64,000 nt of DNA, taken from positions 1-64,000 of the forward strand of contig JAJDXR010000091.1 of assembly GCA_022823165.1 (NCBI GenBank), given 5' to 3'. This document shows, in pieces, positions 24,339-33,157 of this stretch (its first letter is position 1; the number at the start of each line of letters is the position of its first letter). The translations under genes and the position numbers were made by a program. The DNA is from Anaerolineae bacterium (lineage in GTDB: Bacteria > Chloroflexota > Anaerolineae > Aggregatilineales > Phototrophicaceae). The notes below the pieces were generated by a model. That model saw only the letters and a program-made list of their open reading frames with translations, had not been told where the DNA came from and ran no database searches.

Positions 24339-25496
24339 ATGAAAATCAGCAATGTCAGCACAATGGTTATGGGGACGCCCTGGCGCAATCTGCTCTTCGT
24401 CAAGGTCGAGACGGACGAGGGCCTGGTCGGCTGGGCGGAGGCGCGGCCGGTGGGTGGAGTCGGTCCCGTGATTGGCTATCTCAACGAGAACGTACCCGAT
24501 TTCGCCCTGGGGCAAGACCCCTTCAACACCGAGTCCATGTGCTACCGCATGCTGCGCGAGACTTATGGGCGCGCCGGCGAGATCGCCATGACTGGCATCG
24601 CCCTGCTGGAGATTGCCTGCTGGGATATCGTCGGCAAGGCGCTGAACCAGCCGGTGTATCGCTTGCTGGGCGGGGCCATGCGCGACAAGATCAAAGCCTA
24701 CGCCAACGGCTGGTACCGTGTCGAACGAACGCCGGAAGCCTGGTATGACGCGGCCAAGGAAGTTATCGGGAAAGGCTATCGCGCGCTGAAATTCGACCCC
24801 TTCGGCAGCGGCTTCTATGAATTTACCCGCGAGGAAAAGCTGCTATCGGTTTCACTGGTGGAGGCGGTTTACGATGCCGTCGGCCCCGATGTCGAGTTGC
24901 TGATCGAGATGCACGGGCGCTTCAACCCGGTGACGGCGGTGGAAATCATTCGCGACCTGGCGGAGTTTCGGCCGGCCTGGGTGGAGGAGCCGGTGCCGCC
25001 CGAGAATCTGCGCGCGCTGCGTGATGTGCGCGAAGTGGCGCTGGGGCTGGGCATCCCGGTGGCGACCGGCGAACGCATCCACACGCCTTACGAGTACCGC
25101 GAACTCTTCGAGCTGGGCGCGGCTGACATCATCCAAACGGATATCACGCATTTCGGCGGCATCATGAATATGAAGAAACTGGCCGGCACAGCCGAGATGT
25201 ATTATGTGCTGGTCGCGCCGCACAATGTCGGCGGTCCTTGCTCGACGATGGCGTCGCTGGCGGTCGCGGCGACCACGCCCAACTTCAAGATACAAGAGTA
25301 CTTCAATGACTTTGCCGATCCGCCGGTCAAAGCGGTTGGGATTGGCGTACCGGAAGTGGTGGACGGCTACTTCGCGCTGCCGACTAAACCAGGGCTGGGC
25401 GTCGAGATCGACGAGGAAATAATCGCCGAGTTTCCTCAACGGGAGACGGATTTCAATCTATTCAGCGATGACTGGCACCGGCGGGATTTGAAATAG
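24339..25496 (+). CDS. Mandelate racemase/muconate lactonizing family dehydratase
   Basis: This 385-residue enolase-superfamily enzyme probably dehydrates a sugar acid. Metal ligands are E190, E216 and E245 (LIEMHGRF, WVEEPVPPEN and VATGERIH). K151 in ALKFDPFG and H295 in VAPHNVGG would be general bases, and H192 suggests the galactonate-dehydratase-like subgroup. I used the ATG at 24339, which gives the usual MKIxxV start. It lies in the same orientation as the U32-like gene and may be co-transcribed with it. Confidence 0.9.
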   Translation: MKISNVSTMVMGTPWRNLLFVKVETDEGLVGWAEARPVGGVGPVIGYLNENVPDFALGQDPFNTESMCYRMLRETYGRAGEIAMTGIALLEIACWDIVGKALNQPVYRLLGGAMRDKIKAYANGWYRVERTPEAWYDAAKEVIGKGYRALKFDPFGSGFYEFTREEKLLSVSLVEAVYDAVGPDVELLIEMHGRFNPVTAVEIIRDLAEFRPAWVEEPVPPENLRALRDVREVALGLGIPVATGERIHTPYEYRELFELGAADIIQTDITHFGGIMNMKKLAGTAEMYYVLVAPHNVGGPCSTMASLAVAATTPNFKIQEYFNDFADPPVKAVGIGVPEVVDGYFALPTKPGLGVEIDEEIIAEFPQRETDFNLFSDDWHRRDLK

Positions 25497-25507
25497 CGAA
25501 GTTGCTG

Positions 25508-26089
25508 TTAAGCGGATTCCGCCGCGCTGAACTCGATGCCGCGATATGCGTCCGCAAGCGGGAATTGGCAGTTCAAAGCATCAAGCGGAATCACGGCTCC
25601 AGATTGGTTGAAGACACGCACATACCAGCCCTCATCGGCGCGGGTGCATAAATCGGCGCGGACGCGGTCCTGGTCGATGATGAGATAGGCTTCTATTGAC
25701 GGCACATCCAAGTAGTAGCCGAGTTTGTCGACCCGGTCGTAAGTATTGGAAGAAGGCGACGTTACCTCGACGACGAAAACCGGATTGAGTAATGTGACTT
25801 CCTTTTTGTCTTCCATTCGCGGCTCACCATTCACGATGCTGAAGTCTGGATATACGTAGCGGGTTGGGTCAATCCGTACGCGCATGTCACTATTGCAAAG
25901 AACATAAGTTGAGAAATCGAGTAGCGTATAAAGCAGACCGCCGATGTTAGTTTTGATTCGCGTGTGCTTTAGCGTTCCGCCGGTCATTTCGATAATGTCT
26001 CCATCAATGTACTCATGCTTGCATTCCTGCCGCTCCTCCCATTTGAGGTACTCGGCGACAGTCATTTTGCGCTGGGTCTGGATTGCCAT
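25508..26089 (-). CDS. Uma2 family endonuclease (DUF820), second copy
   Basis: This 193-residue Uma2 protein starts MAIQTQRKMTVAEYLKWEE, with GAGG upstream; a TTG at 26101 would add four residues. Core PD-(D/E)XK residues appear in YVYPDFSIVN and FVVEVTSPSSNTYDRVDKLGYYL, with the family's terminal YLIIDQDR strand. It lies next to the triplicated MNT-HEPN array, a typical accessory-region neighbour. Confidence 0.88.
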   Translation of the reverse strand: MAIQTQRKMTVAEYLKWEERQECKHEYIDGDIIEMTGGTLKHTRIKTNIGGLLYTLLDFSTYVLCNSDMRVRIDPTRYVYPDFSIVNGEPRMEDKKEVTLLNPVFVVEVTSPSSNTYDRVDKLGYYLDVPSIEAYLIIDQDRVRADLCTRADEGWYVRVFNQSGAVIPLDALNCQFPLADAYRGIEFSAAESA

Positions 26090-26236
26090 GTCGAACCTCA
26101 ATCGCCTAATAGTTGGAGACAGTATAACACGCGCTAGCGCGCGCTGATTTCAAGACCTTGATTTGCTTTGATCCAGTGAGGCCAGCATCGCGGTGACGGC
26201 TGCTTTCAAGGCTGGCAGGTCTTCTTGCGCGAACAA

Positions 26237-26506
26237 TCAAACTTGCTCCAGGAGAATTTCGTGATACCGATGTATAAGCACATCTCGGAATCCCGCGTAT
26301 TCGCTCCATATCACGTCAGGATGCGCAGAAGTCAATTTTGGGTCCAAGCGTTTAACTGCTTCGCCGATTATCATGAAGGCTAAAATCACACAGTCCTGCA
26401 GCAACCTGTCTGTGATGAAATTATCCCGCCCAGCAGCAGTGCATTCTTCAATGCGCGCAATACGGTCAAGAATGTCGTTGCAGTACAACAGTTGACTTCG
26501 TTTCAC
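26237..26506 (-). CDS. HEPN toxin (HepT-like), module 1, truncated by nonsense codon
   Basis: This is the toxin of the third-transcribed module. It keeps the RNase motif R-x4-H-x-Y (RDVLIHRYH) but stops at a TGA after 89 residues. Reading through that TGA continues in frame into QEDLPALKAAVTAML, matching the other two copies, and stops at 26150-26152. The read-through length is 118 codons, the same as in the intact copies. The stop therefore looks like a recent nonsense mutation that removes the C-terminal helix. The MNT gene immediately upstream is intact. Confidence 0.85.
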   Translation of the reverse strand: MKRSQLLYCNDILDRIARIEECTAAGRDNFITDRLLQDCVILAFMIIGEAVKRLDPKLTSAHPDVIWSEYAGFRDVLIHRYHEILLEQV

Positions 26507-26811
26507 AGTGCCTGCATCTCACTTGTCACAGTTTTCCGCAACTCTTTTCGCAAGGCCTGTTTTGGCACAACGTCTACTTTTCGCCCCAGCAACTCTTCCA
26601 AGTTTCGTGATAGGCGGATGATGTCTGTCAGACGGAAGTCGCTTTCAAAGTCGACCAGGAAATCGATATCGCTGTCGGCGCGCATCTCCCCGCGTACGCA
26701 GGAGCCAAATACGGATACCTGGCGCGCGCGGTATTTCTGAGCCAGCTCCATGATCTGCGGGCGCAGGCGGCGGATGTCTTCCAAGGTGTGTATCGTGCTT
26801 GCCTCAGCCAT
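26503..26811 (-). CDS. MNT-domain nucleotidyltransferase antitoxin (MntA-like), module 1
   Basis: This 102-residue minimal nucleotidyltransferase has the full GSX10DXD motif (GSCVRGEMRADSDIDFLVDF). In characterised HepT-MntA systems this protein adds AMP to the tyrosine of the toxin's RX4HXY motif and so silences it. The first ~60 residues nearly match modules 2 and 3, but residues after DFLVDFE differ (SDFRLTDIIRLSRNLEELL). Its stop overlaps the HEPN start by 4 nt. Confidence 0.9.
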   Translation of the reverse strand: MAEASTIHTLEDIRRLRPQIMELAQKYRARQVSVFGSCVRGEMRADSDIDFLVDFESDFRLTDIIRLSRNLEELLGRKVDVVPKQALRKELRKTVTSEMQAL

Positions 26812-26876
26812 GTAACACGCTCTAGTCCTGAATGCGGATACGCCACGAGTATATCACGCGCTGGCATGCGCGGAAT

Positions 26877-27233
26877 TCATGCGCCTGATTGGCCTTCTTC
26901 CAATGCGGCCAGCATTGCGGTGACGGCTGCTTTCAAAGCCGGCAGGTCTTCTTGCGACGCCCGCCAGGCGATGATTATTTCGGTGTTGTGGTACTGATGT
27001 ATCAAGAAGTCCCGGAAACGGGCATAATCGCGCCAGTTTATGTGCGGTTGCTGAGCCAAGAGATCATCATTCAATTGCTTTATCGCTTCACCGATGATTG
27101 TAAAGCAAAATACCACCGCATCTTGCTTTTGCTTGGAGCGCATAAATGCATCATGCCCATCCGAAGTATAGGATTCTATTCGCTTGATGCGGTCAAGTAT
27201 GTCTCTACAATACAGACTCTGAACTCTCGTCAC
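26877..27233 (-). CDS. HEPN toxin (HepT-like), module 2
   Basis: This intact 118-residue HEPN RNase candidate has R-x4-H-x-Y as RDFLIHQYH. Its C-terminal ~35 residues (TEIIIAWRASQEDLPALKAA) are the same as in module 3. The N-terminal half (LYCRDILDRIKRIESYTSDG, MRSKQKQDAVVF) is distinct. The gene overlaps its MNT partner by 4 nt (ATGA-type), so the two are translationally coupled. Confidence 0.92.
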   Translation of the reverse strand: MTRVQSLYCRDILDRIKRIESYTSDGHDAFMRSKQKQDAVVFCFTIIGEAIKQLNDDLLAQQPHINWRDYARFRDFLIHQYHNTEIIIAWRASQEDLPALKAAVTAMLAALEEGQSGA

Positions 27234-27538
27234 AATGGCTGCGCTTCCTTAAGAACAAAAGGTTTCAACTCCTCACGCAGCGCGCTTCGGGGCACGACAT
27301 CGACGTTGCGGCCAAGTAAATCTTCCAATCCGTTCATCAAGCCGGCAATATCAAGTAGCCTGTAATTGTCCTCAAAGTCGACCAGGAAATCAATATCGCT
27401 GTCGACGCGCATTTCCCCGCGTACGACGGAGCCGAAGACAGCTACCTTATGCGCACGATACTTCTGAGCCAACTCCATAATCTGCGGGCGCAGGCGGCGG
27501 ATGTCTTCCAAGGTGCGTATCGTGCTTGCCTCAGCCAT
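27230..27538 (-). CDS. MNT-domain nucleotidyltransferase antitoxin, module 2
   Basis: This 102-residue MNT protein has GSVVRGEMRVDSDIDFLVDF as its active site. N-terminal residues MAEASTIRTLEDIRRLRPQI are shared with the other modules. The C-terminal third (NYRLLDIAGLMNGLEDLLGR, SALREELKPFVLKEAQPL) is module-specific and probably faces the cognate HEPN. Confidence 0.92.
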   Translation of the reverse strand: MAEASTIRTLEDIRRLRPQIMELAQKYRAHKVAVFGSVVRGEMRVDSDIDFLVDFEDNYRLLDIAGLMNGLEDLLGRNVDVVPRSALREELKPFVLKEAQPL

Positions 27539-27604
27539 GTAATACGATCTAGTCCTGAACGTAGATACGCCCTTCAGTATATCACGCGCTGGCAGGCGCT
27601 GAAT

Positions 27605-27961
27605 TCATGCGCTTGATTGGCCTTCGTCCAATGCGGCCAGCATTGCGGTGACGGCTGCTTTCAAAGCCGGCAGGTCTTCTTGCGACGCCCGCCAGGCGAT
27701 GATTATTTCGGTATTATGATACTGATGTATGAGTACATCGCGAAAGCGCGCGTATACACGCCAAGGAACCTGCGGATGCAATGCAGTCAGGTTATCGTCA
27801 AGCCGTTTAATCGCTTCCCCGATGACCAGAAAGCAGAATTTGACCGCATCCTGATGCAAATTGGATTGCATAAAAGCGTCATAACCGCACGAGACATATT
27901 CCTCAATGCGCACGATTCGACCCAGTATATCGTGGCAGTAATCGGCCTGTGGTCTTGTCAC
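27605..27961 (-). CDS. HEPN toxin (HepT-like), module 3
   Basis: This intact 118-residue HEPN protein has RDVLIHQYH as its RNase/adenylylation site. The N-terminal half (ADYCHDILGRIVRIEEYVSC) differs from modules 1 and 2, while the last third matches module 2 almost exactly, also at the DNA level. Confidence 0.92.
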   Translation of the reverse strand: MTRPQADYCHDILGRIVRIEEYVSCGYDAFMQSNLHQDAVKFCFLVIGEAIKRLDDNLTALHPQVPWRVYARFRDVLIHQYHNTEIIIAWRASQEDLPALKAAVTAMLAALDEGQSSA

Positions 27962-28266
27962 ACTTCTTGCGCTTCGTTTAATACGGTATCTCTTAGAAAG
28001 GGGCGCAGCGCTCTGCGAGGCACGACATCAACTTTGCGGCCTAGCAAGTCCTCCAAGCCAACCAAGAGCCCGGCGTGATCCAACAGCGAATACTCCTCCT
28101 CAAAGTCGACCAGGAAATCAATATCGCTATCCGCGCGCATTTCCCCGCGTACGCAGGAGCCGAAGACCGATACACTGCGCGCGCGGTATCTGTGAGCCAG
28201 CTCCATGATCTGCGGGCGCAGGCGGCGGATGTCTTCTAATGTGTGAATTGTGCTTGTCTCAGCCAT
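27958..28266 (-). CDS. MNT-domain nucleotidyltransferase antitoxin, module 3
   Basis: This is the first gene of the array in transcription order, encoding 102 residues. GSCVRGEMRADSDIDFLVDF carries the catalytic Asp pair. The C-terminal part (EYSLLDHAGLLVGLEDLLGR, LRPFLRDTVLNEAQEV) is module-specific. Its stop overlaps the HEPN start by 4 nt. The CoxE-like VWA gene lies immediately upstream on the same strand. Confidence 0.92.
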   Translation of the reverse strand: MAETSTIHTLEDIRRLRPQIMELAHRYRARSVSVFGSCVRGEMRADSDIDFLVDFEEEYSLLDHAGLLVGLEDLLGRKVDVVPRRALRPFLRDTVLNEAQEV

Positions 28267-28323
28267 GGTGATGCTGTCAGCTTCAGTCCGGCCTATGTCT
28301 TCCAGTGTATCACAGCGTCAGCG

Positions 28324-29706
28324 CTAGCCCTCAGCCAGAATGCGATCGACGGCATCAGCCAGTTGGCGCAGGTTATTGACCATAAAGACCCGGTCGGCGT
28401 ACATGCTGTATTCCCACATGTCACTGTCGCCGCTGCCCCATTGCCGGCGCGGTTCGGGGCAGAACCAGATCAGCCGCCGGCTCTTGCGCTGCATATCGCG
28501 GGCGATATCGAGGCGCGGATCGTTGTAATTGTTGCGCCCATCGCCAAAGCAAATGACGGTGCTGCGGCTGTCGATCAAGCGCATATATTCTTTATGGAAG
28601 CTGTTTAGGCTGTTGCCCAAGTCGGTGCTGTAATAGCCGGGCGGGTTTTCCGCCATGATGCGGGTGACGGCTTCGCGCGGCGGCAGCTCCGCCAGCGTGG
28701 TGCTGACGTCAACCAGGTCGTGAATGAAGATAAAGCTGTGCGTACGCCGTACTTGATCGCTCAGTTCATAAACCAGCGTGAGCAAAAATTCGACGGCGTA
28801 GCGCATGGACGTGCTCAAGTCGCAGATGAGAATCAGGCTGGGTTTTCGGTGGCGTTTGCGGAACTGCACATCCAGCGGTACGCCGCCGTAGCGCATATTC
28901 TTGCGGATGGTTTTGCGCGGGTCAAATTGGCCCGATTTGGCGCGTTTCTGCCGCAGCGCCGCCCGCGTCCGCAGGCGAGCCGCCAGCCGCCTCACTTCGT
29001 CGCGCACATCTTCAATGTCTCCGCTGCTGAGCCGCTGCAATGGCGCATCCAGCAGGTCCGGGCGCTCGCGTGGTTCCTGCTCAGCCATCTGCTCCGCCAG
29101 CGAGGAACCCACATGCTGCGAGATCTGCTCCGACAAGCCCTGCATGTTTTCACGCAGCATTTCTTCCAACTGCGCCAGCGCCTCTTCGCTCATCCCCATT
29201 TCCGCCAATGCTTCCAGCAATTCATCCAGCATCCGTTCCAGTTGAGTTAAACCCGCCTGTCGATTCATACGCCGTTCAAACCAGTTGCGCATGTACATCT
29301 CGTCGCCTTGCGCCAGGCCCGCAGACTCGCCCAGCTTCTGCAACTCCTCGTCGCTGAATTCGCGCCCTTCAAGAAGTCGCCGCAAGAGGTCGCGCAGGGC
29401 ATCCACATCACCCATGAGCGACTGCAGCGCCTCTTGCAAGAGCTGCTCCTGCTCTGGCGAGAGCTGCTCCAGGATGTTCTGCAGCGGCGGCTTGTTATTT
29501 TTGAAGAAGAGTGGGAAGAAGTAATCGAAGATGGGTTGATCGCGCTGATTCTTGACCAGAGTCGCCTTCATTGAGTTCTTAAACGCACCCTGATCACGAA
29601 CGCCGCTGTGATCAACCGCGAACATGGCGTCCTGGCTCTCGGCCAGGGACACGCGAATACCGGCAGCGCGGAGAGCGCGGACGAATTCGATCATTCGATT
29701 CTGCAT
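28324..29706 (-). CDS. CoxE-like VWA domain protein
   Basis: This 460-residue protein has a helical N-terminal region (to about residue 250) and a C-terminal von Willebrand A domain. The MIDAS metal motif DLSTS starts at D296 (LILICDLSTSMRYAV). CoxE-type proteins often work with MoxR AAA+ ATPases to assemble or activate metalloenzymes; no MoxR gene is adjacent here. I chose the ATG at 29706 with an AAGGGTGG site upstream; an earlier in-frame start at 29742 is less likely. The molybdoenzyme at 31417 is a conceivable, unproven client. Confidence 0.85.
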   Translation of the reverse strand: MQNRMIEFVRALRAAGIRVSLAESQDAMFAVDHSGVRDQGAFKNSMKATLVKNQRDQPIFDYFFPLFFKNNKPPLQNILEQLSPEQEQLLQEALQSLMGDVDALRDLLRRLLEGREFSDEELQKLGESAGLAQGDEMYMRNWFERRMNRQAGLTQLERMLDELLEALAEMGMSEEALAQLEEMLRENMQGLSEQISQHVGSSLAEQMAEQEPRERPDLLDAPLQRLSSGDIEDVRDEVRRLAARLRTRAALRQKRAKSGQFDPRKTIRKNMRYGGVPLDVQFRKRHRKPSLILICDLSTSMRYAVEFLLTLVYELSDQVRRTHSFIFIHDLVDVSTTLAELPPREAVTRIMAENPPGYYSTDLGNSLNSFHKEYMRLIDSRSTVICFGDGRNNYNDPRLDIARDMQRKSRRLIWFCPEPRRQWGSGDSDMWEYSMYADRVFMVNNLRQLADAVDRILAEG

Positions 29707-29796
29707 GGGCGCCACCCTTGCTACCAAGCTCAACAGAGCCACCTGCTTAAATGGTAAACGATTTCACTGATCACAGCAAAATCTGCGCCTGCCAGG

Positions 29797-31212
29797 CTAG
29801 CAACCGGAGGCGCTTCTGGCGCGCGCAGCAACAAAAGCCGCGACCGCGCGCCTCACATCCTCCGTCGTGGTCGTCCAGGAGCAGACGCTGATGCGGATGA
29901 CCGGCTCGCCCCGCCAGTTTGACCCGCCGCACCAGCATTCGCCGCTGGCCTGCAGCAGCGCCAGCGTACGCTCGGTTAACTCGGGACTGTCGCAAGCGAT
30001 CAGCGCTTGATTAAACACCACCTCGTTCAGTACGCGAAAATCATGCGCGCTTAATTCCTCGGCAAATTGTCGCGCTCGTCGGCATAGTTGCGCCACCAAT
30101 TGATCGACGCCGTCTCGTCCCAGCGATTTCAGCGCCGCCCACAAGTCGACGCCGCGCGCCCGCCGCGACATGTCCGGCGTATACAGCATGCCATCGCGGC
30201 CCGTGCCGACATGCAGGTAACTGTCGCTGGCTTGCAGCGCGCTGACCAGCGCTCCGCGATCGCGGCAGAGGATGATGCCGCAGTCATAGGGACTGTTCAG
30301 GGTTTTGTGCGCATCGGCGGACCAGGAATCGGCCAATTCAATGCCGGCTGCAAGATGCGCGGTCGATTCACACCCGCGCGCCCACAAACCAAAAGCGCCG
30401 TCAATATGCGCCCAGGCGCCAGCCTGCCTCGCCGCAGCGCAGAGCGGCCTAAAAGGATCGAATGCGCCGCTGTTGACATTGCCCGCCTGCAAGACCAGCA
30501 GCGTACGGTCGTCCAGCGGCGGCAGACGACTGGCGTCGAGGCGTCCCTGGGCATCCGCCGGCACGGTTTCGATCTGCGCCGCCCCTATGCCCAGTATCGC
30601 CAGCGTCTTTAGCACCGTGACATGCGCGCCCTCGCTGAGCACCGCGCGCAGCTGTGGCGCGCCGAACAATCCCTGCGCAGCCACATCCCAGCCCAGCCGG
30701 CGCAGCAGCGTATTCCGGCCCGCCAGCAATCCGCAAAGCGTCGCCGCCGATGTGCCGCTCACCAAGCCGGCCGCGCTGCCCGCGGGCAGCTTCAGCAGCT
30801 CGACCAGCCAGCGCTCGCAGACCGCTTCCAGCGTCGCCGCAACCGGCGACATTACCTCAAGCGCCGCGTTTTGATCCCAGACATCCGCCAGCAGCCGCGC
30901 GCCCAAGGCGGCCGGCAAAAGCCCGCCATTGACGAAACCGAAGTAGCGCCCGCCGCCCTGAGCGCTTGTGGCGGGCGAGCCCAGTTGGTGCAGCCGCTCA
31001 ATCACCGCAGCGGCAGGCGTCGCTTGCTCAGGCAGCGGCTCGTCAAAGGCGGCCAGCGCGGCCAGCGCTCCCTGGTCGGGGAAAACCCGGCGATGGCGGG
31101 CAGTCTCCAGATACTCGCCGCCGTACTCCAGCGCCAGACGAAAGGCCTCTCGGCTATTTTGCTCGGCGTCCAGCCGCCGCCAGAGCGGTTCCCGCTCGCT
31201 TGCTTTGCTCAT
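29797..31212 (-). CDS. PLP-dependent group II decarboxylase-like protein
   Basis: This 471-residue protein is of the aspartate-aminotransferase fold, related to aromatic amino acid, glutamate and cysteine-sulfinate decarboxylases. The PLP lysine is K303 in SADAHKTLNSPYDCG, and D271 in HIDGAFGLWA binds the pyridine nitrogen. GLVSGTSAATLCGLLAGRN replaces the usual TSGGSEAN-like stretch. The substrate is not clear. It is transcribed in the same direction as the CoxE gene but with a 90-nt gap. Confidence 0.88.
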   Translation of the reverse strand: MSKASEREPLWRRLDAEQNSREAFRLALEYGGEYLETARHRRVFPDQGALAALAAFDEPLPEQATPAAAVIERLHQLGSPATSAQGGGRYFGFVNGGLLPAALGARLLADVWDQNAALEVMSPVAATLEAVCERWLVELLKLPAGSAAGLVSGTSAATLCGLLAGRNTLLRRLGWDVAAQGLFGAPQLRAVLSEGAHVTVLKTLAILGIGAAQIETVPADAQGRLDASRLPPLDDRTLLVLQAGNVNSGAFDPFRPLCAAARQAGAWAHIDGAFGLWARGCESTAHLAAGIELADSWSADAHKTLNSPYDCGIILCRDRGALVSALQASDSYLHVGTGRDGMLYTPDMSRRARGVDLWAALKSLGRDGVDQLVAQLCRRARQFAEELSAHDFRVLNEVVFNQALIACDSPELTERTLALLQASGECWCGGSNWRGEPVIRISVCSWTTTTEDVRRAVAAFVAARARSASGC

Positions 31213-31375
31213 ACGTTCATCCTTGTGAATTGCATTGCATAGTTAAAGGTCAAGCAACGCGCCGGAATCAGCTGCGCTCACTTGGCTTGGCGCCTCAATT
31301 ATGTCGGGAATCGCCAGCTCGCGATTGTAATCGGCCTGTAATCTCATAGAAATAGAATTGCAGCTAATGCTGGGC

Positions 31376-31381
31376 TATAAT
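31376..31381 (+). promoter_or_regulatory. Possible -10 box (TATAAT) for the molybdoenzyme gene
   Basis: A perfect TATAAT lies 36 nt before the start codon at 31417. No convincing -35 element is at the expected distance; TTGCAG at 31358 is too close (12-nt spacer). The region between the divergent decarboxylase and oxidoreductase genes must hold both promoters. Confidence 0.4.
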
Positions 31382-31416
31382 ACCTGTATCGGTGTTCGAC
31401 GGAGAACGTAAGAATC

Positions 31417-33114
31417 ATGGATACTCTGCGCAAACCCTCAATGTGGCTAGGCGCTTTAGTCGGCGGCTTGCTGACCATGGCGCTGATGTCGGTGCTCTTT
31501 CTGGCGGATATGCTTGCCGGATTGCCATTTATTCCGTTTGATGTGTTCGACTTTGTCTCGCGCCAATTACCGGGGCCGCTCCTGACCTTCGGCATCGACG
31601 CCATGGTGGAGATGATCATCACCTTCAATTTGGGTGAAACTTCGGCCGCCGCCAAGACCGCCGAGCAGGTGATGGGCTTGGGCGCATTTATTGCTTTGGG
31701 AATCGTGGCCTTCGCCGGCCTCTTCGCGCTGATGAACCGCAGTCTTACTTCAGCGCGCAACCTCGCGCCTGGCTTGGTCCTGGGCCTGGCAATGGGCGCC
31801 GTGATGATGCTGATTTCCTCGCAGGTCAATCTGACGGCGACGGCGCCGGTGCCGGTGCAGATAGTCTGGGTCGTGCTGGCTTTCGCCGCTTGGGGGCTGG
31901 CCGCGAATTGGATCTACAACGACCTGGCGCACAGCGATGGCAAGACCAAAATCGACGAAGAAACCGGCGAATCGATCACGGTAGAGCCGCTTGACCGGCG
32001 TCAATTTATGCTGCGTATCGGCGGCGCCAGCGCGGTTATCACAGTAATCGGCGCGGGCTTGGGCGCTATGCTGGGCTCCCGACCGGGTGAGGGGCAGGTG
32101 GTGGGCGAGTTGCCCACTGGCGCCGGCGCTGACGGCGAGCTGCCCAATATGAACGACGATATGCTGCCCGCGCCGGGCACCCGCCCCGAGTATACGCCGC
32201 TGGACGACCACTATCGCATTGACATCAGTTCGCGCCCGCCCGTGATTGATTCCAACGAATGGCGGCTCGAGGTCAGCGGCTTGGTCGATAATCCGGTCAG
32301 CCTGTCGCTGCAAGATCTCTACGACAATTTCGAGCGCGTCGACCGTTTCATCACCCTGTCCTGCATCAGCAATCGCATCGGCGGCAGCTTGATCAGCACC
32401 ACCAAGTGGTCGGGCTTTCGCATGAGTGAATTCCTCGACTTCGTCAAGCCGCGCGCTGGCGCTGTGGCTATGAAGATCACCGGCGCTGACAATTTCGATG
32501 AATACGTCATGCTGGATGTGGTGGAAGCCGAAGAGCGCGTTATGTTCGCCTACGAATGGGACGATCAGCCGCTCAAGCAGAAGCACGGCTTCCCGCTGCG
32601 CATCTACATCCCCGACCGTTACGGCATGAAGCAGCCCAAATGGATCAAGAGCATTGAATTTGTCGATGCCTGGGCTGAGGGCTATTGGGTGCGGCGCGGC
32701 TGGAGCGTGGACGCTATCGTAAACACCACCTCGGTAGTCGACGCCGTCGCCACCGATTCCATCCTCAAAGACGATACCGGTTACCTGGTGCCGATTGGCG
32801 GCATCGCTTACGCGGGCGCCAAGATGATTTCGCGGGTCGAAGTCAGCGTCAACGGCGGCGACTGGGAGCTGGCCGGCTTGCGGCAGCCGCTCTCGGAATT
32901 GACTTGGGTCATCTGGCGCTATGACTGGCGCTTCCAGGAAGGCGACCACCGCTTTGAAGTGCGCGCCTACGATGCGGATGGCGTTTTACAAAGCCTGGAA
33001 AACCGCGGTACCCGGCCCGATGGCGCCACCGGCGTCCACTCCAAGAAGGCAGTCATGCCAACTTTGCAAGCTCTGGAGAATCCGCCTGAGCCTGAAGCGG
33101 AAGCCGAGGGCTGA
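31417..33114 (+). CDS. Membrane-anchored molybdopterin oxidoreductase (sulfite oxidase/YedY-type)
   Basis: This 565-residue protein has four hydrophobic helices in the first ~165 residues. A further hydrophobic stretch preceded by RRQ (PLDRRQFMLRIGGASAVITV) resembles a Tat-like or membrane-anchor signal. The catalytic domain starts near residue 270, with the molybdenum-binding cysteine C316 in TLSCISNRIGG. The C-terminal immunoglobulin-like dimerisation domain (ISRVEVSVNGGDWELA) is present. It probably oxidises or reduces a small sulfur or nitrogen compound outside the membrane; partner cytochromes are not nearby. The upstream spacing (CGGAGAACG) gives a normal ribosome site. Confidence 0.9.
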   Translation: MDTLRKPSMWLGALVGGLLTMALMSVLFLADMLAGLPFIPFDVFDFVSRQLPGPLLTFGIDAMVEMIITFNLGETSAAAKTAEQVMGLGAFIALGIVAFAGLFALMNRSLTSARNLAPGLVLGLAMGAVMMLISSQVNLTATAPVPVQIVWVVLAFAAWGLAANWIYNDLAHSDGKTKIDEETGESITVEPLDRRQFMLRIGGASAVITVIGAGLGAMLGSRPGEGQVVGELPTGAGADGELPNMNDDMLPAPGTRPEYTPLDDHYRIDISSRPPVIDSNEWRLEVSGLVDNPVSLSLQDLYDNFERVDRFITLSCISNRIGGSLISTTKWSGFRMSEFLDFVKPRAGAVAMKITGADNFDEYVMLDVVEAEERVMFAYEWDDQPLKQKHGFPLRIYIPDRYGMKQPKWIKSIEFVDAWAEGYWVRRGWSVDAIVNTTSVVDAVATDSILKDDTGYLVPIGGIAYAGAKMISRVEVSVNGGDWELAGLRQPLSELTWVIWRYDWRFQEGDHRFEVRAYDADGVLQSLENRGTRPDGATGVHSKKAVMPTLQALENPPEPEAEAEG

Positions 33115-33133
33115 TTTCAGCAACGGCAACACC

Positions 33134-33157
33134 GTAGGGGCGAGCCTTGGCTCGCCC
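33134..33157 (+). repeat. REP-family palindrome
   Basis: This reads GTAGGGGCGAGCC, then TTGGCTCGCCC, identical to the copy at 11076-11099. It is directly followed by ACTCTGTGTCCTCGGTG, a fragment of the second repeat family, so the two families are fused here. Confidence 0.85.

Larger units (their letters stand above)
26150..28266 (-). repeat. Tandem triplication of an MNT-HEPN unit (~727 bp period)
   Basis: The three MNT start codons lie at 28266, 27538 and 26811, spaced 728 and 727 bp. The intergenic DNA between modules is also conserved (for example, the stretch containing TATATCACGCGCTGG occurs after 26850 and after 27575). Strong DNA identity at MNT 5' ends and HEPN 3' ends contrasts with divergent centres. 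This points to duplication followed by recombination or selection on the interface region. Confidence 0.88.

Noticed and set aside
31750-32949. Minus-strand frame of 399 codons opposite the molybdoenzyme
   Set aside because: Antisense shadow of a gene with an intact molybdenum cysteine and domain order.
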